Shown here: positions 17,650 to 25,545 of the stretch, in pieces
Layout: each line of letters starts with the position of its first letter
Position numbering within the stretch: the first letter of the stretch is position 1
Program-made: the position numbers and the translations under genes
The notes under the pieces: model-generated
The model's database searches: none
What the model was told of the DNA's origin: nothing
Seen by the model: the letters and a program-made list of their open reading frames with translations, nothing else
Assembly: GCF_905397275.1 (NCBI RefSeq)
Contig: NZ_CAJPUY010000029.1
Location: forward strand, 1-64,000
Source: Cupriavidus yeoncheonensis
Lineage (GTDB): Bacteria; Pseudomonadota; Gammaproteobacteria; Burkholderiales; Burkholderiaceae
Reading direction: 5' to 3'
Length of the DNA stretch: 64,000 nucleotides

Positions 17650-18459
17650 TCACGCTGCCACGGCGGCCTGCGCAGCCGGTGCGGCCGGCTCCGCGCGCAG
17701 CGGCCATGCGCCAATGCCACTGGCGGCCTGGCGCAAGGCAATCGTGGCTGGCGCAGCCGGGTAGGCCTCCACCACACAGCGCCCGAGCTGCACGCTGCGG
17801 GCAACCAGCGGATCGGCGGGCAGCCAGCCAGCGCTGCTGATCTCGACGCCCAGGTACTGCCGCGCGGTGCGCGCCAGGTTTCCGGCAATGGCCAGCACCG
17901 CGGCCTCGCTGGCCGCCATGTTGACCAACAGGTGGAAATGCCTGCAGGCGTACAGATGGTGCAGGCGCTTGATGCAGGCATAGGCCGCGGTGATCGAGGC
18001 CGGTTCCGGGCGCATCACGACCAGCACGTTGTGTGCGGCGCCGGCCAGCGCGGAGAGCGCGCCGTCGGCGTCCGTCACGGCATCCAGCAGCACGCTGCGA
18101 AAGCCGGACAGCGAATCCGGGGATTGCGCGCCGCGCGGCCGTGCCGGGCCAGCCGGCAATACCGCTACGGCACCGGCCGGGCGCGCGCCGAGCGCCGCCT
18201 CCAGCGTCAGGCGGCCTGCCTGCACGTCGGCAAGCGTGCCTGCGGGTTCCGCGCCGGACAGCCGCACGGCATGGCCTGCCGTGTCCTCGTCGACGAGCAG
18301 CACGCGTTCGCCTTGCATGGACAAGGCATGCGCCAGGCCTGAGGCAATGGTGGTCGCCCCGGCCCCCGGTTCACTGGCCACCACGGCGATCCGGCGCGTG
18401 ACGCGCGGCGCCAGCATGCGTCGCAGGCTCTCGGCCTGGTCCACCGCCAGCGTGCTCAC
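17650..18459 (-). CDS. flhG: FlhG/FleN-type MinD-like ATPase with degenerate P-loop
   Basis: FlhG proteins are MinD/ParA-family ATPases that limit flagellar number by acting on FlhF and the class-2 regulator. The 269-residue product has the fold pattern (RIAVVASEPGAGATTIASGLAHALSMQGERVLLVDED), and its position directly after flhF supports the call. The deviant Walker A motif normally reads KGGxGKT. Here it is EPGAGATT (residues 30-37), so both lysines are absent, and the Walker B region VLLDAVTDADG is also weak. Nucleotide hydrolysis may be lost or altered. Its start overlaps the flhF stop by four bases (ATGA). Confidence 0.82.
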   Translation of the reverse strand: MSTLAVDQAESLRRMLAPRVTRRIAVVASEPGAGATTIASGLAHALSMQGERVLLVDEDTAGHAVRLSGAEPAGTLADVQAGRLTLEAALGARPAGAVAVLPAGPARPRGAQSPDSLSGFRSVLLDAVTDADGALSALAGAAHNVLVVMRPEPASITAAYACIKRLHHLYACRHFHLLVNMAASEAAVLAIAGNLARTARQYLGVEISSAGWLPADPLVARSVQLGRCVVEAYPAAPATIALRQAASGIGAWPLRAEPAAPAAQAAVAA

Positions 18460-20891
18460 AGCGTGACTCCCGGCGCCATGAGCTGGGGCAGGCCAGCCAA
18501 CGAACCGGCCGGTGCAGCCTCGGCGGATTGCGCGGCACCGGCGGCAACGGCGGTATCGTTGCCTTCGACGGCATCTGCGCTATCGGGCGTGTCGTCCGAC
18601 TGGCGGCCCGGATAGTTTTCCAGCACGTCCAGCAGGGCCAGCAGCCGGCCCATGCCTTCATTCAGCACCGGACCGGCCACCGCGGCACTACCCGGCTGGC
18701 GCGTACCGGCCCGGCCTGCCAGGCGAGCCAGGAAGGCCGGCGCAGTAGCCGTCGGCGAATGTTCCAGGCGCAGCGCGGTCAGCCCAAGCTGGAGTGCGGC
18801 AAGGCCGCCGCCCGCGGCGCTGGCGCCTTCGCCGTCCTGTGCGAAATGGTCCAGCGCATGGCGCAGCGTGCGGAACTGGACTTCCGCGCCGTCAGCCCAC
18901 AACGACCAGCGCGCGGCCTGCGCGGCGTGGCCGGACAGTTGCGGATCGCACAACAGGTATCTCGTATCGAGCAGTTCGCCCGAGGCGTAGTCGACCGTCC
19001 TTGCGATCACGAGGTGGGCGTCGATGCCGCCCTCGGGCGCGCCGCGGCCGCGAACGGGACCTTCCGGCACGCGTACATCGGTCGTTGCGAGCCACTGTAC
19101 GGCTTCGCGGCCGCGCACCGGGACCTCGCCCACGGCGTGAAAGGTCAGCGTCTCCGCCAGGGCATCCAGCTTCCAGGCCGCGCCACCGCAGATCACGCGC
19201 ACCGTCTTGCGCGCGGCAGCCACCCAGCGTTCGCCGGACTGCTGCCAGCGCGCCAGCGTAGCGCCCGCTGGCAGCGCATCGACCAGATGGACGACAGGCC
19301 GGGCCGCGCCAAGCGTCGCGCGCAGCGTGGCGGCTTCGGCGTCGGCTTCGCCCATGGCCTGGCCGGCACGACCGGCCGGGGTGACCGTGGCGGCCAGCGG
19401 CATGCCGGTGCGATCGCCAAGCCAGAGCGTATGCAGCATCGACTGTGGCGCACGGCGGCCGGGCACCGGCACCTGCAGCGTGGCGGCCAGCGACAGCACG
19501 AACTGGTCGCATTCGCGGTTCAGGTCGCGGCAGGCGGCCTCGCGCACCTGCTGCGCCATCGGCCGCAGCGTGGGCGCATCGGCGGCGCGCTGCTGCCAAA
19601 GCTGGCGTGCCAGGTCAAAACCATGCTGCGCGGCATTGAGCTCGCTCACGCACTGGCCGAGCGCGTCCGCGCTGTCGGTCAGCGAACGCAGCACATCGTC
19701 GGCGCCGCCCTGGCGGGCCGGCGCGTCCTCCAGACTTCCGGCCTGCCTGCGCGCAGCGTCGGCATCGGCAAACACCGAACCGCGGCGCGGCGTGAGGAAG
19801 GCGCGCTCGACCATCGCGGCGCCATGCGCGAGTTCGAGGTGCTCCGGCACACGTTGTCCGGTGGACACGTAGAACACGGGCAGGCGGTGGCGGATCACCA
19901 CGTCCAGCACGGAGCCCAGGTGCGTGGCTTCATCCAGCTTGCTGATGATGCAGCCATCGACGCCGCCGCCTTCCGGGACGGCGTCATGGCGGTAGGCATG
20001 CACCACTTCGTTGAGGGTGTCGCCGTGGCTGGCGCCGTTGAGCAGCAGCACGCGCTGTACCGGCGCCTGCACGCCCGCCAGCATGGCGATCTGCTCGGAC
20101 AGGTTGCGGTCGCGCTGGCTCATGCCAACGGTATCGATGATCACCAGGTGCTTGTCCTTCATCGCCGCCAGCGCGAAGCGCAGGTCGGCGGCATCCTTCA
20201 CCGCGTGCACGGGTACGCCCAGGATGTCGCCGTAGATGCGCAACTGCTCATGCGCACCGATACGGAAGCTGTCGGTGGTCAGCAGCGCCAGGCGCTCGGG
20301 GCCGTGGCGCAGCACGTAGCGCGCCGCAAGCTTGGCCGTCGTGGTGGTCTTGCCCACGCCGGTGGGTCCGATCAGCGCGAGCACGCCCCCCTGGTCGAAC
20401 AGCGCGTCTTCGTTGCCGAGCACGGGCACCTTGCTGGCGAGCTCGGCGCGAATCCACGTCATGGCGGCCGGGCGATCGCAGCCTACCGGCAGCCTCGCCA
20501 GCAGCGTGCGCGCGAGCTGCGCCGAGAAGCCGGCCCCGACCATCCATCCGAACAGCGATTCGCGCAGCGGGTCGCCCGCGGCCACCGCGCCAGTGGCCGC
20601 GGCCGGAGCCAGCCCCGCCAGCTGGCGTTCAAGCAGCGCACGCATGGACTGCAACTCGCCGCGCAGGTCGCCGATGGCAGCCGGCTCGGGCGCCGCCACG
20701 ACGGGCTGCGGCGCCACGTAGACCTGCGCGCCGGCCGATGTGGCGCTGAGATCGGTATCGCGCATGGCGACGATCTCCACGCCGCCATCGATGGTGCGGT
20801 TGGACAGCACCACGGCGTCGGGACCCATGGCTTCGCGCACCTTGCGCATGGCTTCACGGCCGTTGGCCGCGACGAATTTCGCTACGCTCAT
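18456..20891 (-). CDS. flhF: Flagellar SRP-type GTPase FlhF with long C-terminal extension
   Basis: FlhF is an SRP-family GTPase that guides where flagella are placed. From the ATG at 20891 the protein has 811 residues. The N-terminal B domain begins MSVAKFVAANGREAMRKVRE. The NG domain spans about 110-365, with P-loop GPTGVGKT (175-182), TTDSFRIGAHEQL, DTVGM (253-257) and SKLDE (317-321). Known FlhF proteins of about 370-480 residues end near here (GQRVPEHLELA). About 440 further residues, Ala-rich and without a domain I recognise, follow. It sits 10 bp after flhA. Confidence 0.92.
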   Translation of the reverse strand: MSVAKFVAANGREAMRKVREAMGPDAVVLSNRTIDGGVEIVAMRDTDLSATSAGAQVYVAPQPVVAAPEPAAIGDLRGELQSMRALLERQLAGLAPAAATGAVAAGDPLRESLFGWMVGAGFSAQLARTLLARLPVGCDRPAAMTWIRAELASKVPVLGNEDALFDQGGVLALIGPTGVGKTTTTAKLAARYVLRHGPERLALLTTDSFRIGAHEQLRIYGDILGVPVHAVKDAADLRFALAAMKDKHLVIIDTVGMSQRDRNLSEQIAMLAGVQAPVQRVLLLNGASHGDTLNEVVHAYRHDAVPEGGGVDGCIISKLDEATHLGSVLDVVIRHRLPVFYVSTGQRVPEHLELAHGAAMVERAFLTPRRGSVFADADAARRQAGSLEDAPARQGGADDVLRSLTDSADALGQCVSELNAAQHGFDLARQLWQQRAADAPTLRPMAQQVREAACRDLNRECDQFVLSLAATLQVPVPGRRAPQSMLHTLWLGDRTGMPLAATVTPAGRAGQAMGEADAEAATLRATLGAARPVVHLVDALPAGATLARWQQSGERWVAAARKTVRVICGGAAWKLDALAETLTFHAVGEVPVRGREAVQWLATTDVRVPEGPVRGRGAPEGGIDAHLVIARTVDYASGELLDTRYLLCDPQLSGHAAQAARWSLWADGAEVQFRTLRHALDHFAQDGEGASAAGGGLAALQLGLTALRLEHSPTATAPAFLARLAGRAGTRQPGSAAVAGPVLNEGMGRLLALLDVLENYPGRQSDDTPDSADAVEGNDTAVAAGAAQSAEAAPAGSLAGLPQLMAPGVTL

Positions 20892-20901
20892 CTTGCGTTC
20901 C

Positions 20902-22983
20902 TCACGCACCGATCATTGCGGTAATACGGATATTGCGGTTGTCCGGCACTTCGGCATGGGACAACACCCTCAGCTGCGGCATGGTCCGCCGCAGGAAGCG
21001 CGCCATCAGCGGGCGCAGCTGCGACGGCACCAGCAGCACCGGATCCAGGCCCATCTGCTCCTGCCGGCCGACCGCACCCTGGGTCTGCTGCAACAGTGCA
21101 TCGGCCAGTCCCGGCTCGATGCCGCCGCCATTAGTCAGCGCCTGCGACAGCACGCGTTCCAGGCCGGCATCGAGCCCGATCACCTGCAGGTCCGCGCCAT
21201 TGGGGAACAGCTGCTGCGTGATGGCCCGGCCCAGCGACTGGCGCACCAGCGAGGTCAGCTCGTTCGGATCGCTGATCTTCGGGGCGTGCTCGGCGATCAC
21301 GTCGAGGATGGTGCGCATGTCGCGGATGGGCACGCCTTCGTCCAGCAGGTTCTGCAGGATCTTCTGCAGCGCCGTGAGCGAGATCGCCTTGGGCACCAGA
21401 TCTTCGGTCAGCTTCGGCGCTTCCTTGGCGATGCGATCGAGCAGCAACTGCACTTCCTGGCGGCCGAGCAGCTCGGCGGCGTGCATATGGATCAGGTGGT
21501 TCAGGTGCGTGGCGACCACGGTGCTGGCGTCCACCACGGTGTAGCCATAGGCCTGCGCCTGCTCCTTCATGCCTGCGTCGATCCAGACGGCCTGCAAGCC
21601 GAACGCGGGATCCTTCGTCACCGCGCCCGGCAGCGTGCCACTGACCTGCCCCGGGTTGATCGCCATCCACTGGCCCGGCATGGCTTCGCCACGCCCGATC
21701 TCGACGCCCTTGAGCGTAATGCGGTACGCATTGGGCTTGAGCTCCAGGTTGTCGCGGATATGTACGACCGGCACCAGGAAGCCGATCTCCTGCGCCACTT
21801 TCTTGCGGATGCTCTTGATGCGGCCGAGCAGTTCGCCATCCTGCGCGCGGTCCACCAGCGTGATCAGGCGATAGCCCACTTCCATGCCGAGCGGATCCAC
21901 CAGCGTGACGTCGTCCCAGCTCGCTTCGGTCGATTCCTGGGCAGCCGCGGGCGCGCGCTCTTCGCGCTGCTTGGTCTGCTCCGCAGTGACCGCCCGGCGC
22001 GCCAGATGGCGCCCGAGCCAGAACATGCCGCCGGCCAGCAGCAGGAAGGCGATGTGCGGCATGCCGGGGATGATGCCCATCATGCCGATGATGCCGGCGG
22101 TCAGGTACAGCACGCGCGGGTTGGCAAAGAGCTGGCCGGTGAGCTGCTCGCCCACGTCCTGCTCGTTCGACACGCGCGATACGATCACGCCGGCGGCGGT
22201 CGAGATCACCAGTGCCGGAATCTGCGCGACCAGGCCGTCGCCGATGGTCAGCAGCGTGTAGTTGTGCACGGCGGTGCCGAAGTCCAGGTCGTGCTGGACC
22301 ATGCCCACCACCATGCCGGCGGCGACATTGATGAACATGATCAGCAGGCCCGCCACGGCATCGCCGCGCACGAACTTGCTGGCACCGTCCATGGCGCCGT
22401 AGAAGTCCGACTCCTGCGCGACTTCGGCGCGGCGCTTCTTGGCCTGCTCTTCATTGATCAGGCCGGCGTTCAGGTCGGCGTCGATCGACATCTGCTTGCC
22501 GGGCATGGAATCCAGCATGAAGCGCGCGCCCACCTCTGCAATCCGGCCCGCGCCCTTGGTGATCACCATGAAGTTGATCACCACCAGGATCGCGAACACC
22601 ACGATGCCGACAGCGAAGTTGCCACCGACCAGGAAGTGGCCGAACGCCTCGATGACCTTGCCGGCGGCGTCCGGACCGGTATGGCCTTCCATCAGCACGA
22701 CTCGCGTCGACGCCACATTGAGCGACAGGCGCAGCAGCGTGGTGAACAGCAGCACCGCCGGAAACGCCGCGAAATCGAGCGGCTTCTGCGTATACATGCT
22801 GACCATGAGCACCATGATGGCCAGCGCGATATTGAACGTGAACAGCAGGTCCAGCACGAACGCCGGCAGCGGCAGGACCATCATGCCGAGGATCATGATG
22901 ATCAGCAGCGGCCCGGTCATTGCCTTCACCTGGGCGGCATGGCGCAGGCCCGGCAGTTTCAACAGCGAGTTCAAAGCGTTCAT
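20902..22983 (-). CDS. flhA: Flagellar export gate protein FlhA
   Basis: FlhA is the large membrane subunit of the flagellar type III export gate. The 693-residue product has about eight transmembrane helices in the first 330 residues. These include the conserved cytoplasmic FHIPEP-type segment (SMPGKQMSIDADLNAGLINEEQAKKRRAEV) that marks the family. A C-terminal cytoplasmic domain binds chaperone-substrate complexes. Its ATG overlaps the flhB stop by four bases. Confidence 0.97.
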   Translation of the reverse strand: MNALNSLLKLPGLRHAAQVKAMTGPLLIIMILGMMVLPLPAFVLDLLFTFNIALAIMVLMVSMYTQKPLDFAAFPAVLLFTTLLRLSLNVASTRVVLMEGHTGPDAAGKVIEAFGHFLVGGNFAVGIVVFAILVVINFMVITKGAGRIAEVGARFMLDSMPGKQMSIDADLNAGLINEEQAKKRRAEVAQESDFYGAMDGASKFVRGDAVAGLLIMFINVAAGMVVGMVQHDLDFGTAVHNYTLLTIGDGLVAQIPALVISTAAGVIVSRVSNEQDVGEQLTGQLFANPRVLYLTAGIIGMMGIIPGMPHIAFLLLAGGMFWLGRHLARRAVTAEQTKQREERAPAAAQESTEASWDDVTLVDPLGMEVGYRLITLVDRAQDGELLGRIKSIRKKVAQEIGFLVPVVHIRDNLELKPNAYRITLKGVEIGRGEAMPGQWMAINPGQVSGTLPGAVTKDPAFGLQAVWIDAGMKEQAQAYGYTVVDASTVVATHLNHLIHMHAAELLGRQEVQLLLDRIAKEAPKLTEDLVPKAISLTALQKILQNLLDEGVPIRDMRTILDVIAEHAPKISDPNELTSLVRQSLGRAITQQLFPNGADLQVIGLDAGLERVLSQALTNGGGIEPGLADALLQQTQGAVGRQEQMGLDPVLLVPSQLRPLMARFLRRTMPQLRVLSHAEVPDNRNIRITAMIGA

Positions 22984-24122
22984 GCGCGGCTTTCCGGAAC
23001 GGCAAGTTCATCCGGCACCATGAGATCGACAGGCGCCGACGGCTGCGGACCCTGCGAGTAGTGCCAGTGTTTCAGTTGATAGACCCAGGCCAGGACTTCA
23101 GCGACGGCGGTATAGAGGCCGGCCGGGATTTCCTGGTTCAGTTCCACGTGGCGGTGCAGCGCGCGCGCCAGCGGCGGCGCGGACATCAGCGGAATGCGGT
23201 GTTCGGCCGCCAGTGCGCGGATGCGCGCGGCGACTTCGTCGGTACCCTTGGCCACCACGCGCGGCGCGCCCATGCGGCCTTCCTCGTAGCGCAGCGCCAC
23301 GGCAAAGTGCGTGGGGTTGGTCACCACCACGTCGGCCTTGGGCACTTCCGCCATCATCCGGCGCCGCGCCATGGCACGCTGCTGCTGGCGGATACGGCCC
23401 TTGATCTGGGGGTCGCCTTCGCTTTCCTTGAATTCCTGCTTGACCTCTTCCTTGCTCATGCGCAGCTTCTTGAAGTGCTCCCAGAACTGCCACGGCACGT
23501 CGATGGCGGCCACGACCAGCAGCGACAGCACCACCGCCAGGCAGCAGTGCAGGACCATGTCCAGCATGTGCAGCAGTGCCTCCTGGACCGGCGCGTTCAT
23601 CAGCGCGATGGCATCGGGCAGCCGGTGCCACACGACCCAGGCACCGACACTGCCGACCAGCAAGGACTTGGCGATGGCCTTGAACAGCTCCGCCAGCGAG
23701 TGCACGGAAAACATCCGGCCCAGGCCCGAGAGCGGCGACATGCGGCCAAAGTCAGGCGCCAGTACCTTGGTGGAGAAGGTCCAGCCTCCGGTCAGCAGCG
23801 GCGCCGCCAGGGCGGCTACGCCGAACAGCAGCAGCAACGGCAGGAATGCGAGCAGGCTTTCCCAGACGACGCTCGCGAAGCGCGACAGCATGCGCGAGGT
23901 ATCGAACGCGGTGGCGGGCTCGAAGCGCAGTGACTGCCGCATGACGGTATCCAGCGTGCGGCCCAGCACGCTGCCGAGCGACCACAGGCCGGCGACGCCG
24001 GTCATCAGCATGATGAACGTGGCGAGCTCGCGCGAGCGAACGACCTGCCCCTCCTCGCGCGCCTTTTCCAGGCGCCGGGGTGAGGCGGGTTCGGTCTTCT
24101 CGAGATCGCTTTCTTCGGACAT
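22980..24122 (-). CDS. flhB: Flagellar export switch protein FlhB
   Basis: FlhB is the export-gate protein that switches substrate specificity from hook to filament. The chosen ATG gives 380 residues starting MSEESDLEKTEPASPRRLEKAREEGQVVRS, the standard family N-terminus. Four hydrophobic helices follow, then the cytoplasmic domain with the self-cleavage motif NPTH (VVTNPTHFAVALRYEEGRMGAPRVVAKG). The frame opens 11 codons upstream, but that extension is not family-like. It is the first gene of flhBAFG-fliA-flhE and has a sigma-28-like promoter about 140 bp upstream. Confidence 0.96.
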   Translation of the reverse strand: MSEESDLEKTEPASPRRLEKAREEGQVVRSRELATFIMLMTGVAGLWSLGSVLGRTLDTVMRQSLRFEPATAFDTSRMLSRFASVVWESLLAFLPLLLLFGVAALAAPLLTGGWTFSTKVLAPDFGRMSPLSGLGRMFSVHSLAELFKAIAKSLLVGSVGAWVVWHRLPDAIALMNAPVQEALLHMLDMVLHCCLAVVLSLLVVAAIDVPWQFWEHFKKLRMSKEEVKQEFKESEGDPQIKGRIRQQQRAMARRRMMAEVPKADVVVTNPTHFAVALRYEEGRMGAPRVVAKGTDEVAARIRALAAEHRIPLMSAPPLARALHRHVELNQEIPAGLYTAVAEVLAWVYQLKHWHYSQGPQPSAPVDLMVPDELAVPESRA

Positions 24123-24265
24123 CCACGCTCCGTGACAGGACGGCCAGGGCGGCACGCAATAGCCGCCATGGGTCAGCGAGGATTATCGAAGCGTGCCCGA
24201 GCGGGCATTCAGAAGAAAAGGCGGGGGATTTCGCTGCTGTTTGGAAAATGAGCACCGGCAGGGAG

Positions 24266-24293
24266 TTAACGGCACCCGGCGGCGCCGACTTTA
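24266..24293 (-). promoter_or_regulatory. Sigma-28-like promoter upstream of flhB
   Basis: The minus strand reads TAAA (24293-24290), 16 bases, then GCCGTTAA (24273-24266), one mismatch from GCCGATAA. The 16-base spacer is the same as in the flgK promoter and the promoter at 39773. Transcription would start about 135 bp before the flhB ATG. In enterobacteria flhBA is class 2 (FlhDC), so this would be an addition or a replacement. Confidence 0.5.
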
Positions 24294-24378
24294 GTCCGGA
24301 AATGGAGCGGGCGGCACCGGAGGAACGGCGCCGCGCGGCACGTGTGGCGGTGGAGAATGCCGCGGGGTGACCGCGCCG

Positions 24379-24408
24379 CCCCCCTCTCCCACGCGTGGGA
24401 GAGGGGGG
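24379..24408. repeat. 30-bp perfect palindrome between cheZ and flhB
   Basis: Two 15-bp arms, CCCCCCTCTCCCACG and CGTGGGAGAGGGGGG, abut with no loop, 31 bp past the cheZ stop. No T-tract follows the stem in the direction of cheZ transcription. It may still block transcription, or it may be one copy of a dispersed intergenic repeat. It is fully symmetrical, so no strand can be assigned. Confidence 0.7.
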
Positions 24409-24439
24409 AAAATTAGCAGCGTGCCAGGCCCGGCGCCGA

Positions 24440-25072
24440 TCAGAAGCCGAGGCTGGCCAGCAGGTCGTCAACCTGGGACTGGTCGGACACCACGTCCGCC
24501 TTGCCCTCCGGACTGATCTGCGGACCGTTGAGCAGCGTAGCGGCCTGCACCTCCGTGCGGCGCTCGCTCGGCACGTTCTCGATCAGCACCTGGAGCAGTT
24601 CATGCTCGAGCGTGCGGATCATGTCCATCATCTTCTTGATGACCTGGCCGGTCAGGTCCTGGAAGTCCTGCGCCATCATGATGTCCAGCAGATGGCTGCC
24701 GGTGGCACGGGCCTGCTTCGGCACCTCGGTCAGGAAAGCGCGCGTGTCGAGCACCAGCGTGCGGGCATCGCCCAGCTCCACCGGGGTTTCGAACCAGGCG
24801 TCCCAGCGCTTGTCGAGGGCTTCGGCCTGTTGCTCGATGTCGGCCTGGATCGGCTGTGCCAGCTCCACGGCGTTAAGCGTGCGTTCCGCCGCCTGCTCGG
24901 TCATGGCCGCGACGTATTTCAGGCGGTCGCGTGCATCGGGTATGGCCTGGGCGGCGCGCTCGATTTCCTTGTCGAGGCCGAGCTCGCGCATATTGTCGCG
25001 CAGCATCCGCGTCAGGTTGCCGATGCGGAGGATCAGCTGCTCGGCGGAATCGTTCGGAATAGTCGGGGTCAT
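24440..25072 (-). CDS. cheZ: Chemotaxis protein phosphatase CheZ
   Basis: CheZ removes phosphate from CheY-P. The 210-residue protein starts MTPTIPNDSAEQLILRIGNLTRMLRDNMRELG. It is a long helical hairpin with the catalytic-loop region LDIMMAQDFQDLTGQVIKKMMDMI, where Asp and Gln (QDFQDLTGQV) match the active glutamine context of the family. The C-terminal CheY-binding helix VDDLLASLGF is present. The frame opens 40 codons earlier, inside cheY, so the ATG 16 bp after cheY is chosen. It is the last gene of the operon. Confidence 0.95.
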   Translation of the reverse strand: MTPTIPNDSAEQLILRIGNLTRMLRDNMRELGLDKEIERAAQAIPDARDRLKYVAAMTEQAAERTLNAVELAQPIQADIEQQAEALDKRWDAWFETPVELGDARTLVLDTRAFLTEVPKQARATGSHLLDIMMAQDFQDLTGQVIKKMMDMIRTLEHELLQVLIENVPSERRTEVQAATLLNGPQISPEGKADVVSDQSQVDDLLASLGF

Positions 25073-25088
25073 GGGACGTTCCCTGGTT

Positions 25089-25475
25089 TCAGCCGCCCAG
25101 CTTCTCGAAGATCTTGGTGATCTTCTCGTCCAGCGTAGCGGCGGTGAACGGCTTGACCACATAGCCGTTGGCGCCGGCCTGGGCCGCGGCAATGATGTTT
25201 TCCTTCTTGGCCTCGGCCGTCACCATCAGCACGGGCGTCTTGCCGATACTCGCGTCGGCGCGGATCGCCTGCAGCATGCTCAGGCCGTCCATATTGGGCA
25301 TGTTCCAGTCGGAGATCACGAACTGGAAGCTGCCGTCCTTGGCCTTCTCCAGTCCGGCGGCGCCGTCCTCGGCTTCCTCGACGTTGTTGAAGCCCAGCTC
25401 CTTGAGCAGGTTGCGGATGATCCGACGCATGGTCGGGAAGTCGTCGACCACGAGGATCTTGATGCTCTTGTCCAC
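25089..25475 (-). CDS. cheY: Chemotaxis response regulator CheY
   Basis: CheY-P binds the flagellar switch and changes rotation. The 128-residue single-domain receiver has the acidic pair Asp11-Asp12, phosphoacceptor Asp56 (ISDWNMPNMDG), Thr86 (MVTAEA) and Lys108 (VVKPF). The phosphorylated DWNMPNMDGL segment is that of enterobacterial CheY. It lies 70 bp after cheB and 16 bp before cheZ. Confidence 0.97.
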   Translation of the reverse strand: MDKSIKILVVDDFPTMRRIIRNLLKELGFNNVEEAEDGAAGLEKAKDGSFQFVISDWNMPNMDGLSMLQAIRADASIGKTPVLMVTAEAKKENIIAAAQAGANGYVVKPFTAATLDEKITKIFEKLGG

Positions 25476-25545
25476 TTTTAAGGCTCCGGTAGATGCAGTT
25501 GTGGAATGTCGTTCGTTTGCCGGGCCCGGCCTCGGACCCGTTCTC

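Larger units (their letters stand above)
24123..24439. other. Spacer between cheZ and flhB
   Basis: This 317-bp region separates the che operon end from flhB, both on the minus strand. It contains a sigma-28-like promoter at 24266-24293 and a 30-bp perfect palindrome at 24379-24408, both listed separately. No convincing gene is present; the plus-strand frame 24080-24370 has no family resemblance. Confidence 0.6.

Noticed and set aside
18528..20924. 798-codon open frame on the plus strand
   Set aside because: It lies wholly opposite flhF. Its product is Arg/His/Gly-rich, the usual sign of an antisense shadow in high-GC DNA.
20740..23061. 773-codon open frame on the plus strand
   Set aside because: It is antisense to flhA and has composition typical of a shadow frame (His-, Gln- and Arg-rich).
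24379..24408. Palindrome as a classical terminator
   Set aside because: There is no loop and no T-tract after the stem in either direction that would favour classical termination; kept as a repeat.
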